Notes: generated by a model from the letters alone, not told the origin. DNA of 64,000 nucleotides from Piezodorus guildinii (GCA_023052935.1 CM041293.1:149366968-149430967), one strand, 5' to 3'. Shown: positions 44,890 to 57,317, counted from the stretch's first letter. Numbers and translations: made by a program.

Positions 44890-45227
44890 TTTTTTTTTAT
44901 TCATATGTATTACAGTTTGTCACACTGGACAATAATAATATTGCTAAAGGATCACATTCATACAATATTTACAATATAAACAAAAGTAATGTCAAATAAC
45001 ATAAAATGAAACCAAACTAAATAAACGTATACAATAACAAAATTTGTAGATAAAATAAATACAAATAAATGAAGGTAATAAATAAACAAAAAAACAAAAC
45101 ATGTCACATTCATACGTATGTACAATATTTACAGTCAGCTAGGGAACACCGGACGGGGCTTGTCCCACCACTTGTGGAAGGACAAGCAGAGTCCAAAGGA
45201 TCCCAGCGCCTCCCTCTCAGCCGAAAC
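44890..45227 (-). mobile_element. Jockey LINE A, 3' UTR fragment
   Basis: 338 bp of LINE A 3' UTR with the poly(A) tail as T-run at 44890. Flanked by CTTATAAACT on both sides (44880-44889 and 45228-45237), a clean 10-bp target duplication. No coding. Confidence 0.88.
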
Positions 45228-45239
45228 CTTATAAACTAA

Positions 45240-46380
45240 AAATGATTTATGAATTATGATTTCCCTCAATTGATGCAGATGGAATGACTGTTTAATTATA
45301 CTGTGTCTTTCAGCCAGTTATAGTTTTTTTCTTCATGTTTATTTTTTACATGTTTTATTCGTAGGGGACCTCGTTTCATAATAAAGTTACTTTTTCTATT
45401 CTGAAGAGGAATATTTTTAAAAAGCGCTATTTCAACACAGGACATCGCATATCTACTGGTAAATGAAAAATTAATTGTATAGCATATTTTGATCTAGAAT
45501 TATTGAATAGTGTCTATTTTATGTAATTTGACTTTATCATTATTTTCTGACTTTTATCATTATTTAACTTTATCATTATTTTAATTTAAATATATATTGT
45601 ACTAATGTGGTCATATATCACTATTACTATTCTTCTTTTAGAAAGAAATTGTAATATATCTCAATAAATAAATATTAAAAAAAAAATCTAATTTTATTAA
45701 GCACTACTAATCCCTAAAAAAATAATAAAAATATAAGTAAACTCAAAACCCTAAATAACATAGGAAAATTGAAGTGAGATAACGAAACATAGTTTAAAAT
45801 TAACTTTATATGGATTGTGTTTTGATTTAAAGGCAATGAGATAACAGATTCTTCGGTTCAAGATTCACAGTCACCGTGATGAAAAAAATTGGGTTCCGTA
45901 ATTTCGTGCAGGCATATCATTTTACATAAACCAAGTCGTTTGGCTGATTGTAAATAACAGCTTGTACAGAATCGGAAAGCTGATGAAACAATTTGGCGAT
46001 TACTATTGTATATTAGAGGTAAAAATGAAATGTTTTGTAGAAGATTGATGGTGAAGGGAACACATTATTTCACTCACGTTTCGAAGCAGATCGATTATTA
46101 TTAGACCTTGTGTAAATGTTTAATACGAAAGGTAGCATCATTGCTGTTATTTTTCAACCATAAACCTACGCCCTATTTTTTCGCAGGGGAAGAGCTTTCA
46201 CTGGCACGTAATCTCCCTAAAGGTAGGATGGACGGGGGATTGACCGTGCTCCTCTTTGAATTTTAAAAGCAACATAAATAACTGGGTTATCCCATCCTTC
46301 CTCACCCTAATACCTCCATCGCAAGAATTTTTACGTTGTGGTTTCGCCAGAACGGTGATGGAATTGCATGAAGTATATTA
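45240..46380. other. Intergenic stretch
   Basis: No feature recognised. The part at 45480-45680 resembles a LINE 3' UTR (cattattttctg, gaaagaaattgtaatat, aataaataaat), possibly a decayed plus-strand LINE A end. Confidence 0.35.
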
Positions 46381-46384
46381 TAAC

Positions 46385-46558
46385 ATTGTTGTATCGTTGG
46401 TAGCTCTAGGATTCTTTCTCACAGGACTTGGTCATTTGGACTCTGCGGACTTAAAAGGTGTATTTTCGTTGAAAGCTGGAATTCGAAAATTTTCACGATC
46501 GCAATACTTTTCCTAACTATATTTCATATGTAGGTAAGTGAAAGTAAAAATACGGTTT
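46385..46558 (+). repeat. Repeat A copy 8, right end only
   Basis: Matches the right end of repeat A (cacaggacttggtcatttgg, gctggaattcgaaaattttcacg) and terminates ggtaagtgaaagtaaaaat. The ORF 46256-46516 overlaps it and is not a gene. Confidence 0.7.
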
Positions 46559-46748
46559 ATTCGTTTATTAAACAATATCTTCAAACGTATTATTTATTTA
46601 TGATATTTATACATTGTCGGATGGATTCGTCAGTTAATATCGATGACACTGATTTTGCTGTCACAAAATCCATTCCGGCATCTTTATAAATGTTTTTATT
46701 GAATTTTATATATTATTTGTAATTATATAATTTATATTATAATATGTA

Positions 46749-46792
<44 letters not shown>

Positions 46793-46808
<16 letters not shown>

Positions 46809-47563
46809 AATTTATTTATTGAAATTTACAACTTTAATTTATATTACAACAAGCAAATATGCTAAAAGATTTTTTTTTCATTTTAAACATATTTATTGAT
46901 ATTTTCAACTATGGTATGGTAAAAGAAAAATCACATTTTCAGATGCCTCGGAGGATTATCAGGAATCTAATAGGAAGCAAGGGTTGAAACTAGTTGGTTG
47001 GGATGGGAATGGAGTTTGTCATAGAAGGATTGATATCTGGTTCGGGCCAGATCAGCAGGATTTTTCAGGAGGCCAGAGTGTTAAGGAGTTTGGATTGTAT
47101 GGATTGGATACGGGACGGATTCGATGGTTTAGTTGAGCCCCAAAGCTCAAATCCGTAAGTCCATACAGGCCTTATGATGGTCATGTAGATGAGCCTTCTG
47201 TATTTAAGTGGAAGGTTTGAGCGTCTGTCTAGTAAGTGTTGAAGTAATCTAAAGCGGCGAGCAGTTTATTGTCGTTATAGTTTTGTGTGCGGATAACAAG
47301 TGAGACGTTTGTCAAGGAGGAGTCCTAGGTACCGGATCTGTTCAACAGGGACAAGTGGTATATTATGAAAAAATACTGTAGGACATTAGGTCATTGGCTT
47401 ACGACGAAGGGTGAAGGTTATTTGGTGGGATTTGTTGGAATTTATATTAATTATCCAATTCTGACACCATATCTTAAAGTCTCTGATGTGGGATGGAAGG
47501 GTCTGAGAGGCAACAGTTGGATCGTTATTGACTGATAACACACAAGTGTCATCAGCATAAGTG
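46793..47563 (-). pseudogene. Jockey LINE B, 5'-truncated, decayed RT end
   Basis: T-run at 46793-46808 is the poly(A) tail. On the minus strand one can read decayed parts of ORF2 C-terminal of the catalytic box (near 47540, acttatgctgatgac, an A-Y-A-D-D-like site) through the RLTCYP-type and GLELWG-type regions, with many stops. It represents the same LINE B as 15460-16130. Confidence 0.7.
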
Positions 47564-47564
47564 G

Positions 47565-47965
47565 AACATATAAATAAATATTTACATATTAAAGTATACC
47601 ATAGCCTTATATGTAAATCTATCGTAAAACGCTAGTAACTATCTAGTGAAACGGTTTCTATCGTTAATACTCCATAAAAGCTTTATAACTAAAATTGTAA
47701 TTAAGCACTTAAGGGTTCATCCGAAAATCTGACAGATGAGGAAACTAAGGTTGGAGAGGTGTAAAGCGCCTAGCATGAGCCCGCAGGCTCTCCAAAAGCT
47801 GACACATCTTGTAATAATAAAGCATTTAAATGGAAAAAATGTTGATAGAGGCGGTCCTACGTTAACTTGATTTGTTAATGACTACATAATATATGAATAC
47901 GTGTTTATAATGATGACTAATTATTCGGTTTGGATGTAAATTATACGATCCGAGTATTACATTGC

Positions 47966-48002
<37 letters not shown>

Positions 48003-48140
48003 CGATATTGTTTTATGTACTGTTTACAGGCATATATCCACACACAGAGGGTCATTAACATATCACATGCATCGTTATGTCAATGGAACACTTATATAGT
48101 GGTTAGTAATGCATTTTTTTTTTTTTAAATTGTTATCGAA
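47565..48140. other. Intergenic stretch
   Basis: A long A-run lies at 47970-48001. Nothing else recognised. Confidence 0.35.
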
Positions 48141-48145
48141 CTAAG

Positions 48146-48370
48146 CGTGGCTTAGTGAATAGAGCATTAGGCTACTGTTCTTCGAGTCCCAGGTTAGATT
48201 CCTAACTGTTGTATAATTATTTAAGCTGTTAATTCAGCCTTGGAGTGACCCAAAAGTATTGAGACGTTCCTGGGGCTCATCCAGTCTCTGTGGGTACCCC
48301 GAAATTGGAGAAAAAACCTGGTGGCCCAGCATCGTTTAAGTCTAATCATCTCATTTCACGAATTTGTATG
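48146..48370 (+). mobile_element. tRNA-derived SINE of a second family
   Basis: The head has an A-box-like tggcttagtgaatag and a B-box ggttagattcc, spaced as in a tRNA. The body continues with ctggggctcatccagtctctg and aacctggtggcccagc. It is unrelated to the SINE at 9648-9934. Tail and target duplication were not resolved. Confidence 0.65.
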
Positions 48371-48494
48371 GGTTCTGAAATTGATACGGGTTAGAGTTTA
48401 CCTCTCTTATTTTTTTTTTTAATGAAATATATCTGGTTATACATTTCAAATTAAAAAAAAAAATTAATAAACTTTAAACGCTATCACCACGTCC

Positions 48495-49929
48495 GTCACC
48501 CCTTGAAAGCAAGCAATATTGCACAGGTGCCTTTCTGGACATAGCACAAGCATTCGACCGGGTGTGGCACGATGGCTTGCTTTTCAAACTAAAAACCCTA
48601 TTACCCCAAGCCCTATATCTAATCCTTCGATCCTACCTCTCTAACCGCTCGTTTCGAGTCCGTTGTGGTTCTGAATTCTCAAGTTGTTATCCGATAGAAG
48701 CCGGTGTTCCACAAGGTAGTGTCCTCGGTCCTATACTCTACATCTTATTCACCTCAGACATTCCCACCTTACCCGAAAACTTCCTGGCAACATTTGCCGA
48801 TGATACAGCTATCCTCTCATCCCATCCAGATCCTGTTACGGCATCCTCAAACCTCCAATCACATCTCGATCTGATTGAAAAGTGGTGCAATCATTGGCGC
48901 ATCAAAGTCAATGAATCAAAAAGCAAGCAAGTCACCTTTACCCTTCGACGCAGATCCTGCCCTTTTGTCCATTTTAACTCTATTCCTCTCACCTTTTCTG
49001 ACACAGTCAAATACCTTGGTTTCCTCTTAGACAAAAGACTGACATGGAACCCCCATACTAGACTCAAACGACAAGAACTCAATCGACGATATGGCCAGCT
49101 ATATAGACTACTAAACAGAAAATCTCATCTCTCAACGGACAACAAACTCTTAATTTACAAGACTATTCTTAAACCAATTTGGACCTACGGACTTGAACTG
49201 TGGGGAACAGCAAAAGTTTCGAATATCAAACGTATCCAATCCTTTCAGTCTAAAGTCCTTAGAACAATAGTAGATGCCCCATATTATGTCACCAACAAAA
49301 CCTTACACCATGACCTGAATATCCCATTTGTCCTTGATCTAATCCCATCCAAATTCTCAATCTTCCATCTGAAGCTTACTCACCTTCCTAATCCCTTGGC
49401 AAACTCCCTATCTAGTTCCAAACATCCCTATAACCCTCCTCGTAGGTTGAAGCGGCAGTGGCCCAGAGATCTTTTGTAATTATGTTATTGGAGTGCTGGC
49501 AATGGCCAGCTTCTCCACTCATGCCCTGAGTGTATGTGGCTCTAGCGCTCTCGCGCAGCCTCCACTGGCACTCCAGACCAGTGACGCAGCTGAATGAGAG
49601 GCGCTGGGATCTTCTGGCATTGTGCCTCGACATCCACTAGGGGATCTCGAGGTTTGATTCAGTGATCCCAGGGGCAGTTTGTAAATATTGTAAATAGGTA
49701 TGAATGTGAACAAGATTGTTATTATTATTTTCTTTATAGTACTTATTTAATTTTGTGTATATATTTTTTTCTTTTATTTGTTTAGTCTTTATTAATTTTT
49801 TTTTTCTTTAATTTTATTTACAATGTACATATGGTATGAATGATTTATTTTATCTCTAATACTCATTGCCCCAGAAGGTGGCAGATTGTATTATCTCTTA
49901 ATAAAACAAATTAAAAAAAAAAAAAAAAA
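48495..49929 (+). mobile_element. Jockey LINE A, 5'-truncated, clean flanks
   Basis: Ends with a poly(A) run to 49929. The direct repeat ATCACCACGTCC lies at 48483-48494 and 49929-49940 (the first A shared with the tail). The element is truncated in the RT domain. Confidence 0.93.
48499..49479 (+). pseudogene. Jockey LINE A ORF2, C-terminal third, uninterrupted
   Basis: Open from the truncation point to its natural stop at 49479. The usual start codon is missing; the first GTG is at 48562. It contains AFLDIAQAFDRVWHDG, GVPQGSVLGPI, the catalytic TFADDTAIL, the thumb region LTWNPHTRLKRQELNRRYG, and the ending RRLKRQWPRDLL. There are no stops or shifts, so it is a recent copy. It cannot make an active enzyme without the endonuclease and RT fingers. 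Confidence 0.9.
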
Positions 49930-50162
49930 TCACCACGTCCAGCCTGGTACTGATGTTGCCATTTCTCCTTGCGTTCCTAAACTTGAGTATGACGTGCTCC
50001 AACGTCACCAGTATCATGCAAGTCAAGGTCGGTGGATGGACTCCCTCTAAAAGACAGCTTTGATTAATAGCAGCATGGTCGCGGTGTAATCTGAATAGGA
50101 AGACTTCTTCACAACAGTTTTATTTTTCAGCAGGTTATAGGCCTCAGGCTTGTCTTTATACT

Positions 50163-50438
50163 TTTTTTGTTAATATTATTTTTATTTATTGAGATATATT
50201 ACATTTTGTTACAAAATGAACAATAGTAATATTGATATGAGACCACTTTCATACAATATATACAGAAAAAAAACAATAATAGTCAAATTACATAAAATAG
50301 AAAATAAATAAATTCATATATATACGATAAAATAATAATAAATAAAAGAGCAAAACAACAACCTATAATAAGATAAATAAAAGTTGGCAAATAGATAAAC
50401 ATCATACAAACATCATAACTATATGCAATATATACAAC
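50163..50438 (-). mobile_element. Jockey LINE A, 3' UTR fragment
   Basis: 276 bp of LINE A 3' UTR (caaagttggcaaat-like, catacaaacatcataac). Flanked by TGTCTTTATACT at 50151-50162 and 50439-50450, a 12-bp target duplication. Confidence 0.88.
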
Positions 50439-50604
50439 TGTCTTTATACTACACCGATTGTTACTAGACTGAGATTGATTATAGCATGGTTACAATAAGA
50501 TATTTTATTACAATAGGGATATAATTATTTTCTAGATTTTAAATACCAAGTAAACTATTTTATATAAATCTGCACAATAATTTAAATTTCCATTTATACT
50601 CCCT

Positions 50605-50915
50605 TGAGATTTTTTCAGTGTAGGCCTTTTTATATGCATCCTACCATGTGAGGACGAACATTATCATCCATGAGCAATGATCCAGAGCCTATGAATGGCA
50701 TTAAAGGCAATAAGAATCTTGAAGAATCATTTTTACATACCTCAAAGTATTTAAAGCCCCACCTTAGATTGACAATAGCTCGGTGCGCGCCTCACAAGTT
50801 ATGCCACCCCAGAACATAATAGAACCGCCTCCAAACTCGTTCATGACCATCTGGGCTGTTAAGGACCACTCTTGTCTCATCAGTAAATAAAACTTCTTTT
50901 CCATTCATTATGATG
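50605..50915 (-). pseudogene. Tc1-type transposase relic
   Basis: On the minus strand the sequence reads a decayed DETRVVLNSPDGHERVW-like segment, then the W-G-G-I-type segment, then GSLLMDDNVRPH. These are the second-strand blocks of Tc1-like transposases (family block FTDESRF..., MQDNARPH). It is broken by frameshifts and a deletion between blocks. The termini were not found. Confidence 0.7.
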
Positions 50916-50959
50916 GGGTAAATAAATTAAACTGATTTAGTTATTTTTAATTTAATAAG

Positions 50960-51410
50960 TACGGAGAACATGGAGTTATAAACTGAAACCAACAGTAAGA
51001 TAAGTTAGCCTGAAACCACAGCTACATGTTAATGAGGCTACTCCTACAAGCATTACGCACCATTCGCAGACCTTTTTCAGCTACTTACGTTTTACAACCT
51101 CCTGTTTAGTGCTTTCCACGCCAATCAATTCGATTAGATCTTGGCTTCAATCTCTAAGACTACTAGTTAAGTAAATAAGTTGGAAATCCATATTAAGCAG
51201 TGAGATTCTAATGCTTTCAGAAACTGAAAGAGAAAATGTCAGCCCGCAGCATTCCGTGGGTCGTGACCGACTAGGAGAGGATCCAAAATGCGTCTCACTG
51301 ATTTAACTGATTTTTTAAAAGGTAAAATTAGACATTTAAATCATTAGAATATGAAAAATATTAGAGTCTAACGCTTCCCAAGAATCGCGTAAAATATCGG
51401 ATAGCTTGAG
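50960..51410. other. Intergenic stretch
   Basis: No feature recognised. Confidence 0.35.
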
Positions 51411-51415
51411 CGCGT

Positions 51416-51590
51416 AAAACAATATCCGTACTTTTAATAAGGTTTCTTAAAAACTGTGCTCAGACTAAGATTCCTCAATCCTAGAATATGTTTATCCCAA
51501 TTTAATACAAAGTAAAAGAACATTTTTAACTAGAATATTTATATTTTTAGTGTTTTCAACAAGCATAAAACTTAAATACTTTAATTTTTT
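51416..51590. repeat. Partial copy of the 54-kb palindromic repeat (repeat C)
   Basis: gtacttttaataaggtttcttaaaaactgtg at about 51428-51458 matches 54263-54293. The segment tatttatatttttagtgtt...aaaacttaaatactttaat (51535-51585) matches 54368-54420. Confidence 0.6.
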
Positions 51591-52324
51591 TTTTTTTTTT
51601 CTCTTTAAATCTATATTTACACCTGTCAGAATGTATCTGACAATCAGCAAATGTGCTGTATAAATTGAGATCCAGGCATGGTAGGCATGAAGAAGGAAAA
51701 TGCCCAGCAGCACCCCTTCCATGGCTTTATTTTATCCGAGGAGGTCCCTAGATTTAATTAAATCCATTTTTAATCATTTCGCTTCGAAATATAGTAATTT
51801 TGAAACAAAACGTACTTTTCTACCTTTAATATAAACATAGATATTCTATAAATGTGTTTTTCGCCCACGAATTTTCTGATTTTTTTTTTTTTTTACGCTC
51901 CTCCGGCGGAACGTTAGCCCTTAGTATTTTGCAGTGTTTAATTATATAACATCCCAGTAGATACAAGATCATTTTTACAGAGGTTTGGATTCGTAAAAAC
52001 AAAACAATTGCGGTGACCATAATCCTGGACTCACTGGGAATTCTGCATTACCACAAATATTGAGGCTAGACTGGATTTATATATGTCCATGAGCGAAATG
52101 TCTATGTATTTCTATTTGGTAGTATCCCTCTCTATTTGCTCTTTGATAATGGTGTTCACGATTAATAAGATATGCTGTGTACTCATAGCTACTCAGCGAA
52201 GTTAAGCAGTTGATCTAATGGAATTTCTCTCTAGGTTTAACCAAAAAATAAAATTCATCAAAATTGGTTAGACACCTTTGGAATTTTTTCAACTTTTATA
52301 TAAATAGCAATACAAATTCAAACA

Positions 52325-53235
52325 TATAAATAAAAATCTGGTGCGGGCAACACACGACTTTCACTTGCCTCCATTTTTAAAATCAATGAAAAAAATTTCA
52401 AATACAGTTAGCGATAAAAAAACGTGAAACTATTAAGGAATTATTTAAATTGAATATTAATAGAAACATTTGTTTTATTGAAAAATTTATTATATTATTA
52501 TCTAAAATAATTAGTAAGTTTTATATTCTTTTCATCACTCTCCATTAAATTTTAAGAGCTTGAGTATAATATAACATTTTTTCTAAAATCTTTAGCTTTC
52601 CAACGGTGTATCATACAGGTATATTACTGTTCTTATGTTCAAAAACGAAAAATGGCATTAAAAAAATATTTTTTTTTAGTTTCCTCCTTTAGTTGCGTTT
52701 TAAATTCGCTCAACCTGCAGATTTAGCTGTTTTTCATCAGTGGTAACAAGATAATATTGTTATTTTTATAGAACCAACAAAATTAAAGGTACTTTAGAGG
52801 AAGAAAATTTAAAATATCGGCATTAAAGCCCTGTCAGACTATTTTAATCAGAATGAAACTAACATGATATTAAAGCTTATTTAATTTTAAATCGGTATAG
52901 CGAGTTTAATCAAAATCTTCTGAACCGTTTTCAAGAAAATCGAAAAAAGATGCAAAATGCACAGTATAAAGTGGCTCTTCTGGTGAGCTCATTTTGATGA
53001 AAAAGGTTTTGTAACGTCTCGGGCGTATATTCGTCCTAATTATGAAATTTCAGTCTCATAGGACTTACCGTTTCCTCCCGGGAGTTACCACACACACACA
53101 CACGCCTTTTTGCGGGACTTGGTTATTTGGACTCGGAGGACCCTAAAATGTGTATTTCCGTTAAAAACAGGAATTCGAAAATTTTCACGATCGCAATACT
53201 TTCCCTTACTATATATAGTAAGTGAAAGTAAAAAG
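52325..53235 (+). repeat. Repeat A copy 9 (complete reference copy)
   Basis: Starts tataaataaaaatctggtgc with gggcaacacacgactttcac. It runs through the conserved phrase ctttccaacggtgtatcatac and a CA-rich stretch (about 53090-53103), and ends agtaagtgaaagtaaaaa. The 12-bp phrase actttcacttac occurs near both ends in opposite orientation. The frame at 53085-53279 and its opposite are shared by all copies and look non-coding. Confidence 0.85.
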
Positions 53236-53239
53236 AAGA

Positions 53240-53940
53240 ATATAATTAATCTTACTTTGAGTTGTATGTTTCTGAGCAATGAATTGAGGATTTGAATTAC
53301 AGGATGCTGCAGACCATAAAGGAGGTATTTGATAGGAACAGAAAGACTATTGCTTTCGAATAAAGAGAAATAACCATTCTAACTTATCGATTGTATTAAT
53401 TTCAACAAAGCTCACAAGACTAACAGCCAAATACTTTACATAAAGACGTACAAGAGAAGTTTGTTTCACTCACTAGTTGAGGAAACTCCTCCTCTGTGAT
53501 GACGAACATACCCGTGGCTCTCATTAATTTGGCTCATACTTCCAGATACTAACCCCCTCAGGTTTAGGTCCTAATAATGTACTATCTCATAATTTTCCGG
53601 TGACCATCATTTCCTTATTCCCCCATCAATGATAAACGTTTATACTTCATTGAAAGTCGTCAGAGGGTATAGGATAATTAAAATACTCCAAAGCTGTAGC
53701 TATAATCGAAATGAAATAAAAAATATTTATCAATGGAAATAGAATTTTAATAAGATTTAAACCTTAAAAATTAAGGGTTGCAATCATCTGAATTGCTTAT
53801 ATAAATACTTGATGTATGCATATATGTACAGTACGTATTTGTGTAGGATTTTTTAATTATTTTTCTCTAAATCGAAGATAAAAAAAAAATTGAAAATTGT
53901 ATATTTCTAACAAGTAGATGATCCCAACTGAGTATCACCA
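53240..53940. other. Stretch inside the repeat A pair, no gene seen
   Basis: Searched for a transposase; no ORF over 60 codons and no motif recognised. Confidence 0.4.
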
Positions 53941-53944
53941 CTTT

Positions 53945-54166
53945 CGATTTATTTTTTCACGTAAAACTAGACATTAAGTTTTTATACTACGCAAAATATA
54001 TCCCCAGGAGTAGCAAAGTTTGTGTGCAAGTAACACATTTTATTTAATATATTTGGTTCTAATGAAGGTAGAAAAAAAAGTTTGGTTTCAAAATTACCGT
54101 ATTTTAAAGCAAAATAATTAAAAATAAGCCAATAAATTATTTTAATTTTATGCTAGGTAATAACCC

Positions 54167-54245
<79 letters not shown>

Positions 54246-54565
54246 TATAACCTCGTCAAAACAGTACTTTTAATAAGGTTCTTAAAAACTGTGTTCCTCA
54301 CTATTTAAAGAAATCTTAAACTGAGCAGAGTTTTTAAAAAACCTTATCAAAAGTACTGTTTTAGAGATTATTTATATTTTTAGAGTTATTGCCAAGAATA
54401 AAACTTAATTAATTTAATGTTTTTTTTAATTATTCCTAATTATAATAAACAGGACTATTTTGACACCAAATTTATTTGTTAACCCTCACTAGAACCAAAT
54501 ATATTAAAATGTCGTTTTCGCGCAAAAAATTCCTTATGGTTGAATGTCTACTTTTACACAAACAA
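53945..54565. mobile_element. Palindromic fold-back element (repeat C)
   Basis: The left half (53945-54292) and right half (54327-54565) are inverted copies: atatatttggttcta near 54037 mirrors tagaaccaaatatat at 54490, aaaacagtacttttaataagg at 54259 mirrors the region 54340-54363, and acgtaaaactagacatt mirrors gaatgtctacttttac. The left arm carries an expanded (TA)n (54171-54237), which accounts for most of the length difference. No coding. Confidence 0.75.
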
Positions 54566-54646
54566 TTTCTTCAAAATCGGTGAGACATATTTGGGATCCT
54601 CTAATTAAAATATGAAACGGAGATAGGCGTATCAAAAAAGGTGTAA

Positions 54647-55654
54647 TAATAATAATAATAATAGGCTTACCGAACGCGAAGGTTTGATGCCGATACCTGC
54701 ACAGACTCGTCCAATGCTCGCCGGACAAGCCCAAGCCCCCGAGATCAGCCTTAATGCAATCCTCCCATCGACGCTTCGTCCTACCTTTCGGACGCCAACT
54801 GAGCCCAACAACTTTACGCGCCCATTTGGGTCCTCGCGATGCTATCAACTCAATTATATTCACAGGGTACAAATTCCGCAATACCGCGTTGTGCAACCTT
54901 CTAAACTCCCCAGTGGCCTCATCTCTCTTCGGAACAAATATTTTACGCAGTACCTTATTTTCGAAAACCTTAAGCCGTTGTTCATCCTTCAAAGTAAGCG
55001 GCCTCGTTTCACATAAGTTAAGAACCGTTTGAAGAATAATAGTTTTATAAATTCTAACCTTAAAGTTTTTAGACAGAAGCCGTGAGCTAAGTAATTTAGC
55101 AACTAATTAATAACACGCATTTCCCTCCTTTAACCGGGACTTTATTTCTTCCTGGATTTCATTTGTTCTTGTTATCATTGAACCTAAATACTTGAATTTC
55201 TCTACGTGCTCAAAAGTATGCCCTGATATATTAATATCATCAAGATCGCCATCGTTTCTGCTACTAATCATATATTTCGTCTTATCGGTATTCAATTCGA
55301 GACCTTCTTGTTTATCGGTTTTTATTAACACACTTGTATTTAGTTGTATGGTTTCCGTGTCTTCACCTAGCAGTACCAGATGATTGGCATACCCCAAAAC
55401 CGGAATCTTATCACCCATATTTAAATATTTCTCGGTACACGACACTTTTTCTATGACATAATCTAAAACTATATTAAATAAAACAGGTGAAAGGGAGTCA
55501 GCCTGTTTCAAACCCGATCGCACCTCCAATTTTTCGGTGTAATAATGACCGATTCTAACATTATGGAATGTTTCCGACGAACACATCTCTACTAGGTTCA
55601 CTAACTTTCTAGGTATTCTCTGTTCAATCATGGTGTTATACAGCTTCTGACGGT
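54647..55654 (-). mobile_element. RTE-like LINE, 5'-truncated
   Basis: Flanked by an 18-bp direct repeat GTATCAAAAAAGGTGTAA (54629-54646 and 55655-55672). The 3' end is an (ATT)n-type simple tail (54647-54661) instead of poly(A). The coding part matches the end of an RT of the type with KFKYLGS followed by EEIKSRL, which I associate with the RTE clade. Confidence 0.8.
54680..55654 (-). pseudogene. RTE-like reverse transcriptase, broken
   Basis: First piece (55107-55654): RT palm with LVNLVEMCSSETFHNV, GLKQADSLSPVLFN (normally RQGDSLSP) and GYANHLVLLG where relatives have YADD. The catalytic Asp pair is thus lost. It continues KFKYLGSMITRTNEIQEEIKSRL. A frameshift near 55090-55110 leads into the second piece (ending about 54690): LKVFENKVLRKIF and RPKGRTKRRWEDCIKADL. 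The protein is inactive by inspection. Confidence 0.78.
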
Positions 55655-55679
55655 GTATCAAAAAAGGTGTAAGAGTAAT

Positions 55680-56194
55680 TTGAAATGAGAATGTCTAATA
55701 TACAATGTTAGGACGTTCAGAAGTTATATAGTTTACAGAAAAACTATTTGAAAATATTCGGACTATCTATCACTTATGTTTTTTCTAATACAGAGGAGAT
55801 GAGAAACTAGGAGAGATGGGGGTACAATCCATTACCGGTGGAAAAAGCGTTTACTTCTGAATAAGTTTCCGCAATAATTTAAATCTTCAGTTTTTTTCCT
55901 AAGCCACAGCCAAAACACATAAAAGAGAAGTGTGGAGAGATTTATGTTTCTGGATCCTTGGAGCACTCCCTGCTTCTGCTAATTTACAACTTGTTTGCGT
56001 GCTTCCAACGAATTATTCAGAGCCTCAACTACTGTAGCTTTTTATATCTATAAGTCTAAATCATTTAGTTTTTTTTTCAGGACAAAGAGGTCCTAGAAAA
56101 TTATGTGTTATGTTCTCAATGTTGTATGGCTCGCTGTTATATGTTTTTATGTTTAATTTGGGCTGTATTTTCTTTTCTTTTCAAATTAAGCTAT
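55680..56194. other. Intergenic stretch
   Basis: No feature recognised. Confidence 0.35.
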
Positions 56195-56206
56195 ACTATA
56201 AGTGAA

Positions 56207-56357
56207 TGGTAATATTTATTTATTGAGAATTATTACAATCTGTTTCATAATGAACAATAGTAACACTGATACGAGACCACATTCATACAATATATACAGA
56301 AAATAATGATAAAGCCAAATTACATAAAATAGAAAAATAAATTCACATAAATAAATT

Positions 56358-56438
<81 letters not shown>

Positions 56439-57305
56439 ATAATAACAATACAATAATAATAAAAAAAAACAAAGAACAATCTATAATTGAGATAAATACA
56501 AAGTTGGCAAATAAATAAACATCATACAAACAATGGTAACTATATACAATATATACAACTGCTAAGGGGACCCCAGACTGGGCTTTTCCCTTCACTTGTG
56601 GGGAAAAAAAGTGGAATCCAAGAGATCCCAGTGCCTCTCTCTCAGCCGCATCACTGGTCTTAGCCAGTAGAGGCTGAGTTCGGGCGCAATAGCCACAAAC
56701 ATACAGTACATGAGTGGAGGATCTGGCCAGTGTTAGAACTCCATTATAACTGTTTAAAGAACGTCGCGGGGCCACTGCTGTTTCAATCTTCGAGGAGGAT
56801 TGTAGGGATGGGTGGAGCTGGACAGGGATTGAGCTAAAGGATTAGGACGATGAAGAATGTTCTGATGGAATTTGGAAAATTTGGATGATACCAAGTCTAA
56901 AATAAATGAAATATTAAGGTCGTGGTATAAGGAACAGTTGGAAACATAATAGGGAGCATTAACTATTGTACATAGACTGGATTGGATGCGTTTGATGTAA
57001 AAATATTTAGTTGTCCCCAACAGTTCAAGTCCGTAGGTCCTTATAGGTTTCAGTACTGTATTGTATATTAGTAATTTGTTGTTAACTGTAAGATGAGATT
57101 TTCTGTTTAATAGTTTGTATAACTGGCCGAATCGGCGGTTGAGTTCTTTTCTTTTAAGTCTTGTATGTGGGTTCCACGTTAGTCTTATGTCTAGTAAAAA
57201 GCCCAGATACCGGACTGTGTCTAAGGAAGGAAGCGGTATGGAATTGAATTTAACTGTTGGGCAGGACTTGCGTCGAAGGGTGAAGACGACGTGTGTGCAT
57301 TTTCC
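56207..57305 (-). mobile_element. Jockey LINE A, 5'-truncated
   Basis: Direct repeat ACTATAAGTGAA at 56195-56206 and 57306-57317, a 12-bp target duplication. The 3' UTR contains a large (TA)n expansion (56363-56436). Little or no poly(A) remains. Confidence 0.9.
56754..57305 (-). pseudogene. Jockey LINE A ORF2, last ~180 codons
   Basis: Open from the truncation to the natural stop: VVFTLRRKSCP, YLGFLLDIRLTWNPHTRLKR, GLELLGTTK and RRLKQQWPRDVL. The open frame reaches 57377, but codons before 57305 are flanking DNA. One small in-frame loss relative to other copies (SLCTIVNAPYY). No catalytic box is left. Confidence 0.88.
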
Positions 57306-57317
57306 ACTATAAGTGAA

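Noticed and set aside
54684..55032. Overlapping plus-strand ORFs of 92-110 codons
   Set aside because: They are antisense to the RTE-like reverse transcriptase on the minus strand.
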